Assembly: GCA_024223715.1 (NCBI GenBank)
Contig: JAAEOA010000226.1
Span: 1 to 64,000, forward strand
DNA length: 64,000 bases
Direction: 5' to 3'
DNA from: a bacterium
GTDB lineage: Bacteria; Krumholzibacteriota; Krumholzibacteriia; LZORAL124-64-63
Below, piece after piece: positions 56,248-64,000 of this stretch. The position numbers were made by a program, and so were the translations under genes. Each line of letters starts with the position of its first letter. Positions within the stretch are counted from its first letter, which is position 1. A model generated the notes under the pieces. That model did not search any database. It saw nothing but the letters and a program-made list of their open reading frames with translations, and was not told the origin of the DNA.

Positions 56248-57726
56248 TTATTCAGGGCACCCGTCCTCATCGTCGACCCCGTCGTAATCTTCGGGTTCTT
56301 CGGGACATGTGTCGTCTATGTCTGCGATGCCATCCATATCATTGTCCAGTTCCGGGCAACCGTCGTCATCTTCAAAGCCGTCAATATCTTCCGGAGTATC
56401 CGGGCATTCGTCCGCTTCGTCACTGATACCGTCTTTGTCCCGGTCCTGAAAATCATCCGGACATCCGTCGTCATCTTTGTAGCCATCAATGTCTTCAGGT
56501 TCATTGGGACACATATCCCATTGGTCTTCAATGCCGTCAAAATCATTATCCGGGTCAGGAATACCATCTTCATCCTGCCAGCCGTCATAATCTTCAGCTT
56601 CCAGGGGTGCACCGTCCAGTTCGTCGACAATGCCATCATCGTCGTTGTCGAGTTCCGGGCAGCCGTCTGAATCAAGATAACCATCGAGGTCTTCTGCCCT
56701 GTCTGGACAGTGGTCTTTCCGGTCCACAACACCGTCACCATCACGGTCACGGCCTCCGATGGAAAACTGACGGGATATCCCTACCTGCATTACCCACTCG
56801 GGATAAGCCGGATCCCAGTCAGAATCAACATCATCTTCAAAAATGGTCGTTAAGTACGACGCATGCAGGGCCCAACTTTCAGCCACTCCCCAACGCAAGC
56901 CTGCCCCAATGCCGGAAAACTGTTCTTTTGTGGCAATGGCATCGGTACCCTGAAATCGGTCCTGGCTGTATTCCACCCACAAGGACGTGGTGTTTTTTCG
57001 AAATTCCATCGCTGCCCGAAGCATCATCTGATCGTTGGCCGATTCGCTTCCCGCCACAACAGCCGAAGGGTAACGCGGTGCCCAGGGTTGAAATCCCTGC
57101 TGCCCCATTCCATAGCCAAACTCCTCGGCCTTATTCCAGCGATAACCCAGGTTCACATGAAGTCTCAATTCGGGGACCTGGTTGTTGGTCCAGAACCGCC
57201 AGCTGAGAGCCGCCCCCGCGTGGGGGGAAAATGCACCTTCAGTAAGCCCTTCAGCTGAAGAACCCATGGGGATATTCCCACCGCCAAAAACAGACGTATG
57301 CAAACGGGAAAAGAATGAAGGACCTGCTAACGTGCCTTGCCATGAGCCATCGGCCAGGCCACTGCCGGTTTCGGGTATCCAGTTCGTTCCTTCGCTCCAG
57401 CTTCGGTAAGGAACTTCTGCTGAAAGTTGCAACCAAGGAAAAGGTCCCGCTTCCAAACGCAAAAGAGCATCCATTTGACTGATTTTTTCGAGCCGCTCAT
57501 TCAACTGATAAACAGTCGAGTATTTGCGCACAGCCAGATTCACACTCAGCAGACCATCGGACGGCATTACTGCACTGGTGACCATGCTCAAGTGTGATGA
57601 ATCCTGATGCACCGAAGGTTCAACACCCTGTTCAGCCTCATGGCGGAGGTCGTGCTCCACATCTTGCCCCAGAATTGACAAAGGGAGAAAAAACAAAAGA
57701 GCTGTCATCATCAAACAAGATTTCAA
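56248..57726 (-). CDS. Secreted/outer-membrane protein with five C-terminal thrombospondin type-3 repeats
   Basis: A 492-residue protein with a signal peptide (to LSILGQ). The middle (about 40-320) is beta-rich and aromatic, like an outer-membrane barrel. Residues 327-492 are five TSP3-type units of 30-35 residues with the DxDxDGxxDxxDxCP core and PEDxDGxxDxDGCPE second half, which bind calcium. The protein ends inside the last unit (DEDGCPE); there is no OmpA peptidoglycan-binding domain behind it, unlike most bacterial TSP3 proteins. Unit 2 lacks both cysteines present in the other units. The start is TTG with AGGAG seven bases upstream. It follows two CorC-like genes by 15 bases. Function unknown. 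Confidence 0.83.
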   Translation of the reverse strand: MKSCLMMTALLFFLPLSILGQDVEHDLRHEAEQGVEPSVHQDSSHLSMVTSAVMPSDGLLSVNLAVRKYSTVYQLNERLEKISQMDALLRLEAGPFPWLQLSAEVPYRSWSEGTNWIPETGSGLADGSWQGTLAGPSFFSRLHTSVFGGGNIPMGSSAEGLTEGAFSPHAGAALSWRFWTNNQVPELRLHVNLGYRWNKAEEFGYGMGQQGFQPWAPRYPSAVVAGSESANDQMMLRAAMEFRKNTTSLWVEYSQDRFQGTDAIATKEQFSGIGAGLRWGVAESWALHASYLTTIFEDDVDSDWDPAYPEWVMQVGISRQFSIGGRDRDGDGVVDRKDHCPDRAEDLDGYLDSDGCPELDNDDDGIVDELDGAPLEAEDYDGWQDEDGIPDPDNDFDGIEDQWDMCPNEPEDIDGYKDDDGCPDDFQDRDKDGISDEADECPDTPEDIDGFEDDDGCPELDNDMDGIADIDDTCPEEPEDYDGVDDEDGCPE

Positions 57727-57741
57727 TCTATTGCTCCTGAA

Positions 57742-58734
57742 TTATGGAAGAGGCCCGTCAAATTCATCACTAACTGAACCGATTACCGATTCTATGAGGT
57801 CTTCAAGAGTAATCATACCAATAGGATTACCACCTGGTTCAACCACCACTGCAACCTGTTGTTCCAGGTGGCGCAGTTCTTCAAAGAGTTCAAAAGGAGT
57901 CATGCGTACATCTACCAGCAGGAAATTTCGCCATAACTTGCGCGGAACCGGTCGCTGATGGTCATCCCGGCTAAGGAACAACAAGTCACGCACTAAAACA
58001 TAACCCGGCAGGCGGCTGCCCTCTTTATCGGCAATGGGTAACCGGCTGAATCCACTTTCCCGGGCCAAATCCAGACACGATGAAACTGTAGTATTTTCCG
58101 TCACGGTCACCAGTTTGCGAATAGGGTTCATGACCTGGCCCAAATTTAAGGCAGCCACATCGATAAAGCTGTCCACCGTCCGTGAAAACCTGTCGTCTCC
58201 CTGCCGGGGCATGGAGTTTGACAGAAGCAGCGCAGCCAAATTAGTGCGATCCAAACCCTCAACTTCAGAATCTTCCCCTGCAGGAACCATCTTTTCCCAA
58301 AAACGGGAATAAGCTCGCAAAAAGAAACGGATCGGAGCCAGAACCACCATAAAGAAACGGATGCCAGGCACGGCAAACATGGTCATATCTTCCGGATATT
58401 CCCGAAAAATGACCTTGGGAATTATCTCGCCCAGAACAATAATAAGCACCGAACCCACAAGAATGGCATACCATTGACCAAGTTGGCCAAAACGATCCAC
58501 CAGGGCAACGGTTAAGGCTGCACTGCCAATAACATTAAAAAGATTGGTTCCCACCAAACACGTCAAAATGGGTTCTTCTATTTGTTTCAACTGTTCAAGC
58601 AACAGCTTGCCCCGCCAGGACTTATGATCTCCCCCACTGTGCATGCGAACCCGACTGACACTCATGTAACCGGTTTCCGTACCCGAAAACAACGCACTCA
58701 ATAATAGGCAAACCGCAATAATGATCAGCGTCAT
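57742..58734 (-). CDS. CNNM/CorC-like membrane protein, short form
   Basis: A 330-residue protein with DUF21 (four membrane helices; LFSGTETGYMSVSRVRM), then a CBS pair (VMNPIRKLVTV; GMITLEDLIESVIG). The C-terminal CorC/HlyC transporter-associated domain is missing, and the protein stops after the second CBS domain. Family members are linked to magnesium or cobalt efflux and, in animals, magnesium transport; hemolysin is a historical name. The start overlaps the upstream paralogue by four bases, so the two are probably co-translated and may form a heteromer. Confidence 0.9.
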   Translation of the reverse strand: MTLIIIAVCLLLSALFSGTETGYMSVSRVRMHSGGDHKSWRGKLLLEQLKQIEEPILTCLVGTNLFNVIGSAALTVALVDRFGQLGQWYAILVGSVLIIVLGEIIPKVIFREYPEDMTMFAVPGIRFFMVVLAPIRFFLRAYSRFWEKMVPAGEDSEVEGLDRTNLAALLLSNSMPRQGDDRFSRTVDSFIDVAALNLGQVMNPIRKLVTVTENTTVSSCLDLARESGFSRLPIADKEGSRLPGYVLVRDLLFLSRDDHQRPVPRKLWRNFLLVDVRMTPFELFEELRHLEQQVAVVVEPGGNPIGMITLEDLIESVIGSVSDEFDGPLP

Positions 58735-59987
58735 GATGACACCGCCTTTGGGCCTGCATCAGGGAATAGAATCAGCTGAATGCGTTCCACCCGATGACCA
58801 TCCATTTCCAGGACTGTCAAATTGCCTTCACTGAGTTCGAGAACATCCCCCTCTTTGAGGATTCTTCCCAAACGGGCCATCATGAAACCCGCCACGGTGC
58901 GATAATCTTTGTGTTCGGGAAGAACCATCCCGGAAATCTCCTGCAATTCCCGCATATCGCATCGCCCACTGATAGCCCACGAGGAATTGCCCAAAGAAAT
59001 CAAAGGACCGCTGTGCAAAGTCGAATCCATTACCGGACCGAGTAAAGCCTGCAGGCAATCGGCCATAGTCACAATTCCCGTAAAATCGCCATGTTCATCG
59101 ACCACACCGACCAAATGAGCTCCGCCGTGCCTCATTTCCGCCAACAGGGCCGCCACATCTTTGCTTTCCGGAACAAAAAGAAGCTTGCGCAGCCCGTTTT
59201 TCAGAGGTTGGTCCAATTGTTTTTCCGAACGTCCCAGAAGGTCCTTCATGTGAAAGAACCCGATGGGAATATCTTCCCCTTCTTTCATGACCGGATAACG
59301 ATTAAAACCCGCCCGGCGAGCGGTGGCCAGGACCTGACGCAAATCCATATCCTGACGCAGAGTGATCGCAGTGGTGCGGGGTGTCATGACCTGAACCACT
59401 TCCAGGTCTTCCAGTCGAAGCAATCGGCCCAAAGAGAGACCTTCGGTTTCAGAAAGGGTTCCATCGGCCACGGCCAGGTCACAGGCAACCTGCAATTGAT
59501 CTGTATCGAGAGGCCGGCTGCCCACATTTTTTAAAGGAACAGCTTTCAAAACAAACCGAACCAGAAGGGCAAGAATTTTCAACAGGGGCCAGTTCAACCA
59601 GACCCACAACTGCAAAACGGGCTGAGCGAGAATGACCACCGATTTCCGAAAACGCAAAGCCAGCATTTTGGGTGTAATTTCACCAAAGAGCAGCAAAAGC
59701 ACTGTGACAACAGGAACAGCAACAGCCACACCATTGGCCCCAAACCATTGCATGCACAAACTGGTGGCAACCACACTGGCGGCCGTATTGACCAGAAGAT
59801 TTCCAATGAGCAAAGCACTCAACAGGTCATGACTTTTCTTGAGCATGGCGGCAACCCGCCGCCCGGTGGCAGATCCTTCCCGCTCAAGCTTGGCCTGTTC
59901 CACTGAGCCGAGGGAAAAGAAAGCCGTTTCCGAGCCTGAGAAGGCAGCGGAAAAAATCAGAAGAAAAAAAAGCAGGAGCAGGTCCAA
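58731..59987 (-). CDS. CNNM/CorC-like membrane protein, full length
   Basis: A 418-residue protein with DUF21 (AAFSGSETAFFSLGSVEQAKLE), a CBS pair (VMTPRTTAITLRQ; GDFTGIVTMADCLQALLG) and the C-terminal CorC/HlyC domain (SGRCDMRELQEISGM; TVAGFMMARLGRI). It is likely an ion-transport or ion-sensing protein for Mg2+/Co2+-type metals. The start is TTG, with AGGA eight bases upstream. It is first of a three-gene run with the short paralogue and the TSP3 protein; the calcium-binding repeats of the latter hint at divalent-cation biology, which is inference. Confidence 0.92.
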   Translation of the reverse strand: MDLLLLFFLLIFSAAFSGSETAFFSLGSVEQAKLEREGSATGRRVAAMLKKSHDLLSALLIGNLLVNTAASVVATSLCMQWFGANGVAVAVPVVTVLLLLFGEITPKMLALRFRKSVVILAQPVLQLWVWLNWPLLKILALLVRFVLKAVPLKNVGSRPLDTDQLQVACDLAVADGTLSETEGLSLGRLLRLEDLEVVQVMTPRTTAITLRQDMDLRQVLATARRAGFNRYPVMKEGEDIPIGFFHMKDLLGRSEKQLDQPLKNGLRKLLFVPESKDVAALLAEMRHGGAHLVGVVDEHGDFTGIVTMADCLQALLGPVMDSTLHSGPLISLGNSSWAISGRCDMRELQEISGMVLPEHKDYRTVAGFMMARLGRILKEGDVLELSEGNLTVLEMDGHRVERIQLILFPDAGPKAVSS

Positions 59988-60211
59988 AATATAATCCTGA
60001 GGGAATGAGTGGCCGTTTCAACAGCTTGATGGTAGTCGGTTCAGTTCTTTCGGGCAAGCTTTACCCTGCATTTGAGGACATACCCTGTCTTTGTATTACG
60101 CTGTATTTGCGCAAAGCCTTCCAAAAAACCATTTTCCCATAACCTATTATTAGTCCATGATGCTGGTAACTTTATTTCGCAAACCGAAGCTGACTCAAAA
60201 CCGAGGCTAAG

Positions 60212-61219
60212 TTGCAAAAAATTCTGATCATTCGTTTTGGCGCCCTTGGCGACCTGTGCCTTTTGGCCTGGTCCATGTCTCGGTATGCCCGCGATGAATC
60301 AGTTACCGACCGCCACATTACCCTGGTCACCAAAGAAGCCTTCGTTCCGCTCATGGAAAAGACTCAGGGCCTCGACCGGGTTATTGGCTTGCCCAACCCC
60401 GGGAATTTCCAGCAACTTCGTGAACTGGCCAAAATTCTTCAGCAGGAAAATTTCGATACCATTTTTGATGCTCACAATATTTTGCGCAGCCACCTGTTGT
60501 TGTTCCTCATGAAGCGCCGCCCTTTCCAACGATTAAAAAAACACACCCGGGCCCGGCTCACCCTGCTGCAATCAGGAAAATCTCACAGTAATTTGCAACT
60601 AACAATGGTCGATCGATTTGATGCTCTTTTTACTCCCGGGATGAGTGAGACCCCCGTGCCACACCAGTACCCACTGGAGACTTCGCCCAACAATGGCCCC
60701 ACTCCTTTGGGCCTGGCCCCCGGTGCCCAATGGAACAGCAAACGCTGGCCAGAAGAAAATTACGCTTCCCTGCTCAGTCAATTCTGTTCCCGGAACACGG
60801 CCCCGGTGCGAATATTTCTTGGCCCCAGGGAAGAACTATGGTTCCAGGAGAGCGAACTGCGAAAGGTTGCTGAATCTTTCCCTCAGGTGGAAATCATACG
60901 AAACCAAAGCTTGGTACAGGTTGCCGACCAACTGGCACAGTGCAGCGCATTGGTAACCAACGACAGCGGCCTGCTTCATCTGGCTGAAGCTGGCGGAACC
61001 AGCGTTCTTGCCTTTTTTGGCCCCACCGTCAAACAATTTGGTTACTTTCCCCGCCTGGATGACAGCCGGGTTCTGGAATTGGAGTTGCAGTGTCGCCCCT
61101 GTTCCAGGAATGGTAAAAAAGATTGTCACCGCGGCGATCTGGCCTGCCTGAAACCCATTGAATCTCAGTTGGCTCTAACTACGCTGTTACAAATGCCCTT
61201 CAAGACGGAGCCATCCTGA
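60212..61219 (+). CDS. Glycosyltransferase family 9 (LPS heptosyltransferase-like)
   Basis: A GT-B enzyme of 335 residues that probably adds heptose to the LPS inner core. The N-terminal ILIIRFGALGDLCLLAWSM is the acceptor-side nucleotide-sugar motif; TNDSGLLHLAEAGGTSVLAFFGPT near residue 250 is the GT9 donor site. The cysteine-rich C-terminal stretch (CRPCSRNGKKDCHRGDLACL) is common in heptosyltransferases. The start is TTG with GAGG five bases upstream. Its last base overlaps the waaA start, and the pairing with waaA supports an LPS core role. Confidence 0.9.
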   Translation: MQKILIIRFGALGDLCLLAWSMSRYARDESVTDRHITLVTKEAFVPLMEKTQGLDRVIGLPNPGNFQQLRELAKILQQENFDTIFDAHNILRSHLLLFLMKRRPFQRLKKHTRARLTLLQSGKSHSNLQLTMVDRFDALFTPGMSETPVPHQYPLETSPNNGPTPLGLAPGAQWNSKRWPEENYASLLSQFCSRNTAPVRIFLGPREELWFQESELRKVAESFPQVEIIRNQSLVQVADQLAQCSALVTNDSGLLHLAEAGGTSVLAFFGPTVKQFGYFPRLDDSRVLELELQCRPCSRNGKKDCHRGDLACLKPIESQLALTTLLQMPFKTEPS

Positions 61220-62583
61220 TGACTGATCCTTCCAAGATCAAAACAGACTTTAACTCTCATGGGCCCCTGTTGCGCCTGTATCAAACCATCAGCCCCGCCC
61301 TCGTGGGAATGATTCCACATTTTGCCCTCTTTTCCACCAAACTGGATCAGGGAGTTTCGGGACGTCAGGGTCTAATGCAACGCCTGAAAGACAAAGCCCA
61401 TCTGGTTCGAAACGGTCTCTGGTTTCATGTCACCAGTGTTGGTGAATATGAGCAGGCCCGCCCCATTATCGATGCTCTGACCCAAAGGCCGGACGCTCCA
61501 CCGGTTCTGGTCACTCATTTTTCACCGTCGGGATACGACTTCGCCCTGAAACGTCCCTGTGCTGCCGTGCACGACTACCTGCCCTTCGATGATCCGCAAT
61601 CCATGAATCAACTGGTCAGCCTGATTCAACCCCGCCTGCTGGTTTTTGTAAAATTTGATTGTTGGCCAAATCAAGTTCTGGCCGCGGTACGGGCTCGCAT
61701 TCCGGTTGTTCTTCTGGCAGGTTCCCTGGCCCCCAAAAGTGGCCGTTTGCATCCATTGGGTCGCTCTTTCTATCGGGAAATCTTCAACCACTTCACCCAC
61801 ATTGGTGTTTGCACCAAAGACGACGCAGAGCGTTTCACCCAGGAGCTTAAAGTGACCTGCCCGGTATCCATCACAGGCGATACCCGAGTGGAACAGGTAA
61901 TCCTGCGCTTTGAAGCAGCCCAGGATGGTGCCACTGCCACAGAATTGAAAAACCTCAATTCCCGGCTCCTTATTCTGGGCAGTACCTGGCCTCCGGATGA
62001 AAAACTCTGGTTACCAATTCTCCCGCAACTTATCAATTCGTTTGCCGACCTCAAGGTTGTTCTGACACCTCACGAACCATTACCCGAGCGTCTGAAAAGT
62101 CTGGAAAATAAACTTCAACGCCTGAAACTGTCCCACACTCGTTTGTCTCAATTCATGTCTGATGGCGCAGCCAAACACAAGGACACCAGAATCATTCTTG
62201 TGGACAGCATTGGACAACTGGCGGAAATTTACCGATCGGGCGATCTTGCTTACGTAGGCGGAAGTTTCACAACCGGGGTTCACAATACAATGGAACCCGC
62301 AGTAGGCAGCATGCCGGTAATGTTTGGCCCCCGTATTCAGAACGCCGAAGAAGCAGGTTTTCTGGTCAAACAGGGTGCCGGTTTTGTTCTGAACAAACCC
62401 GATGAAGCCCTGAAGCAGGCCACCCTGTTATTGTCTGACAATGACCTGATGAAAAAAATCGGTACCAAAGCCCTGCAAGTGGTTCTCGACCAACGCGGAG
62501 CCACCAAACGCAGTCTTGAAGTTATCCTACCCCTAATTTTTGGCGCACAACCAGAAGCAGAAAGCGATCCTCATGCGACCTGA
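61219..62583 (+). CDS. waaA: 3-deoxy-D-manno-octulosonic acid transferase (Kdo transferase)
   Basis: It transfers Kdo from CMP-Kdo to lipid A. The N-terminal domain has LWFHVTSVGEYEQARPII and the C-terminal GT-B half has GDTRVEQV, LGSTWPPDEK and YVGGSFTTGVHNTMEPA, the usual Kdo-binding motif. It has 454 residues. A hydrophobic N-terminal segment (LYQTISPALVGMIPHF) is membrane-associated. It overlaps the heptosyltransferase stop by one base and the following gene by eleven. This is firm evidence that the organism makes LPS. Confidence 0.95.
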   Translation: MTDPSKIKTDFNSHGPLLRLYQTISPALVGMIPHFALFSTKLDQGVSGRQGLMQRLKDKAHLVRNGLWFHVTSVGEYEQARPIIDALTQRPDAPPVLVTHFSPSGYDFALKRPCAAVHDYLPFDDPQSMNQLVSLIQPRLLVFVKFDCWPNQVLAAVRARIPVVLLAGSLAPKSGRLHPLGRSFYREIFNHFTHIGVCTKDDAERFTQELKVTCPVSITGDTRVEQVILRFEAAQDGATATELKNLNSRLLILGSTWPPDEKLWLPILPQLINSFADLKVVLTPHEPLPERLKSLENKLQRLKLSHTRLSQFMSDGAAKHKDTRIILVDSIGQLAEIYRSGDLAYVGGSFTTGVHNTMEPAVGSMPVMFGPRIQNAEEAGFLVKQGAGFVLNKPDEALKQATLLLSDNDLMKKIGTKALQVVLDQRGATKRSLEVILPLIFGAQPEAESDPHAT

Positions 62584-63514
62584 TCAGGCCGACCAAAGCC
62601 AGCAGCCACAAGTCCGTCAAAAAGAGCAGAGCTCGGCTCAATGGTCTCTTCCTTATGCGGATAAGCCTCGCTTCATCCAGATGGAAACCGTAACCAAGTG
62701 CAACGCCAAGTGCGAATTTTGCCCTCAGAATGAAATTGTGCGCGACCCTGCACGCATGCCCACCGAAACCTGGCAAAAAATTGTAGACGATACCCGAGGC
62801 ATGGGCATCACCTACCGCCCTTTTTTGACCAACGAGCCCTTTGTCGATAACCGCATGCCGGAAATCGTTCGTTACATAAAAGAGAACGACCCCACCGCCC
62901 GGGTCGAATTTAATACCAATGGAGAATTGGTTACCGAAAAGATGGGTGCAGACCTGCTGGCCGCCGGCGTGGACATCATGCGTTTTTCCATCGATGGCCT
63001 GAGCCGGGAAACCTACGAACCCTCCCGCCTGGGAGTCAACTTCGACAAAGTCATGGAACGCAGCGCCCGCTTTCTCGAATTATGGGATGAAGGCGGTTAC
63101 CGCGATAAGGTTTTCACAGAAGTGCGCATGATTGAAGTACCCGAAAATAAGCATGAAATTGAAGCCTACCGCGATTTTTGGGGCCCCAAATGCAGCGAAG
63201 TACTTATCACCCAGCTTTATCAGTGGCCCTGGACCGGTCAGAAGCGCTCCGACGCAGTCCTCAAGCCCTGCCTGAAGGTTCTGGACGAGCTTTTCTTCTA
63301 CTCCAACGGAAATGCGACCGTTTGCTGTTGGGATGTGCACGAACGAGCTGTTGTGGGCAATGTGCTGGAACAATCGGTCATGGACATCTGGCAAAGCTAT
63401 GCCGCCAATTGTCTACGCGATCTGCTGGACGATGGGCGTCGGGATCTGATTCACCTTTGCAGCCGTTGCAATGCTTATCAGGATTACGACTTCAGTAAAT
63501 TCAAACAGAAATAA
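62573..63514 (+). CDS. Radical SAM/SPASM-domain protein
   Basis: A 313-residue radical SAM enzyme. The cluster motif is C43-x3-C47-x2-C50 (TKCNAKCEFCPQN), and RFSIDGLSRETYEPSR is the usual mid-barrel region. A SPASM-type C-terminus has additional cysteines (CLKV; TVCCWD; LCSRCNAY) for an auxiliary cluster. It resembles the enzymes that work on peptides or sugars, but the substrate cannot be told. The ATG at 62573 is preferred over a TTG eleven codons earlier; either overlaps waaA. Coupling to waaA suggests an LPS-related modification, but that is only context. Confidence 0.88.
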   Translation: MRPDQADQSQQPQVRQKEQSSAQWSLPYADKPRFIQMETVTKCNAKCEFCPQNEIVRDPARMPTETWQKIVDDTRGMGITYRPFLTNEPFVDNRMPEIVRYIKENDPTARVEFNTNGELVTEKMGADLLAAGVDIMRFSIDGLSRETYEPSRLGVNFDKVMERSARFLELWDEGGYRDKVFTEVRMIEVPENKHEIEAYRDFWGPKCSEVLITQLYQWPWTGQKRSDAVLKPCLKVLDELFFYSNGNATVCCWDVHERAVVGNVLEQSVMDIWQSYAANCLRDLLDDGRRDLIHLCSRCNAYQDYDFSKFKQK

Positions 63515-63549
63515 TTATGGCCGATAATTTTTGGGCTCAGCCAGAACCT

Positions 63550-63565
63550 TAGGTTTTCAAACCTA
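63550..63565. promoter_or_regulatory. Hairpin between convergent genes
   Basis: The inverted repeat TAGGTTT-TC-AAACCTA lies between the radical SAM gene and queC and includes the queC stop. No long T-run follows, so it is a weak bidirectional terminator at most. Confidence 0.35.
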
Positions 63566-64000
63566 GAGGTAGTCAATGGGGTCCGTCTGCCCCGCCTGGG
63601 AAAAACCCCGCAACCTCAAGTGACAACGTTCGCAAACACCACAGGCTTTTTCAGACCCGGTGTAGCAAGACCAGGTCAAGGCCAACGGCGCCCCCAACTG
63701 AAGACCCCGCCTGACAATGGCTTCTTTGTTCATGTGAATTAACGGAATGCAAATTTCCACTTGGGTTTCCGGCCTGGTCCCTGCATCAGCAGCGGCGGAA
63801 AATTTCTGATAAAACTCTTCCCTGCAATCAGGGTAACCGCTGCCGTCTTCTTCCACGGCCCCTATAAAAAGAGCCTTTGCCCCAATGACCTCGGCCCAGC
63901 TCATACCAATGCAAAGAATGTGGGCATTTCTAAACGGCACGTAAGTCGATGGTATGCCAGCCCCGTCTTCAGGCACTCCCGTTTCCACTGTCTGACTCGA
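63563..64000 (-). CDS. queC: 7-cyano-7-deazaguanine synthase QueC (C-terminal part)
   Basis: Only the C-terminal 145 residues lie in the window; the 5' end continues beyond it. QueC makes preQ0 from carboxy-deazaguanine with ATP and ammonia for queuosine synthesis. VPFRNAHILCIGMSWAEVIGA, EEDGSGYPDCREEF and TWSCYTGSEKACGVCERCHLRLRGF are characteristic; the last holds the four zinc cysteines. Nothing abnormal is seen in the visible part. It is convergent with the radical SAM gene. Confidence 0.95.
   Translation of the reverse strand, partial: SSQTVETGVPEDGAGIPSTYVPFRNAHILCIGMSWAEVIGAKALFIGAVEEDGSGYPDCREEFYQKFSAAADAGTRPETQVEICIPLIHMNKEAIVRRGLQLGAPLALTWSCYTGSEKACGVCERCHLRLRGFSQAGQTDPIDYL

Overview
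The window is about 64 kb of a compact bacterial chromosome. Most genes lie on the minus strand, with ATGA-type stop/start overlaps and few long gaps. The cell was a diderm with LPS. It encodes Kdo transferase and a heptosyltransferase-like enzyme, TamA/TamB outer-membrane assembly proteins, and several signal-peptide beta-barrel proteins. The mix of DUF5683, DUF3943, LA_2272-like repeats, a thrombospondin type-3 protein and a HExxH/TolB-propeller protein beside TamAB suggests the Fibrobacteres-Chlorobi-Bacteroidetes side of the tree or a related candidate phylum. No rRNA is present, so this placement is a guess. Sigma-70 promoters with 17-18 base spacers are readable in several places, which fits the housekeeping sigma factor encoded here. 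No phage, IS element, CRISPR array or antiphage island is visible; this looks like core genome.

Layout. 1-7.4 kb: an operon tamA-tamB-metalloprotease/propeller; the last gene runs off the window start. 7.5-15.4 kb: a small lipoprotein, then the envelope and translation cluster rpsB-tsf | pyrH-frr-uppS-cdsA-dxr-rseP. 15.5-16.4 kb: rplM-rpsI, followed by a 0.6 kb non-coding stretch and an unknown zinc-ribbon membrane protein. 17.6-23.8 kb: recJ-rsh-dtd-maf-mtnA. 23.9-24.4 kb: RNase P RNA with its own promoter, then an RNase HI-like gene. 25.2-28.5 kb: three outer-membrane or surface proteins, one a clean 16/14-residue repeat protein. 28.6-33.5 kb: a zinc-ribbon coiled-coil gene, two tRNAs, and dnaG-rpoD. 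33.6-45 kb: a long minus-strand run lepA-lepB-hemW-hrcA-grpE-dnaJ-rsmE-yqeY-cvpA-mutS2. 45-50.8 kb: DUF5683, a lipid kinase, selenocysteine tRNA, ridA, glmS, glmM and two tRNAs. 50.9-60 kb: a soluble two-component pair, uvrA, mazG, a TSP3-repeat protein and two CorC/CNNM-like membrane proteins. 60.2-63.5 kb: plus-strand heptosyltransferase, waaA and a radical SAM/SPASM gene. The C-terminal part of queC closes the window.

Functionally the window links isoprenoid and lipid carrier synthesis (dxr, uppS, cdsA), amino-sugar precursors (glmM, glmS), LPS core assembly (waaA, GT9) and outer-membrane assembly and quality control (tamA, tamB, rseP, the protease/propeller). It also holds core translation, replication, transcription, stringent response and chaperone genes. 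The selenocysteine tRNA shows that the organism probably makes selenoproteins, although none is certain here. The best candidates for something new are the protease/propeller gene translationally coupled to tamAB, the repeat protein with a period switch, the TSP3 protein without a cell-wall anchor, and the CvpA protein with an amphipathic LEA-like tail.
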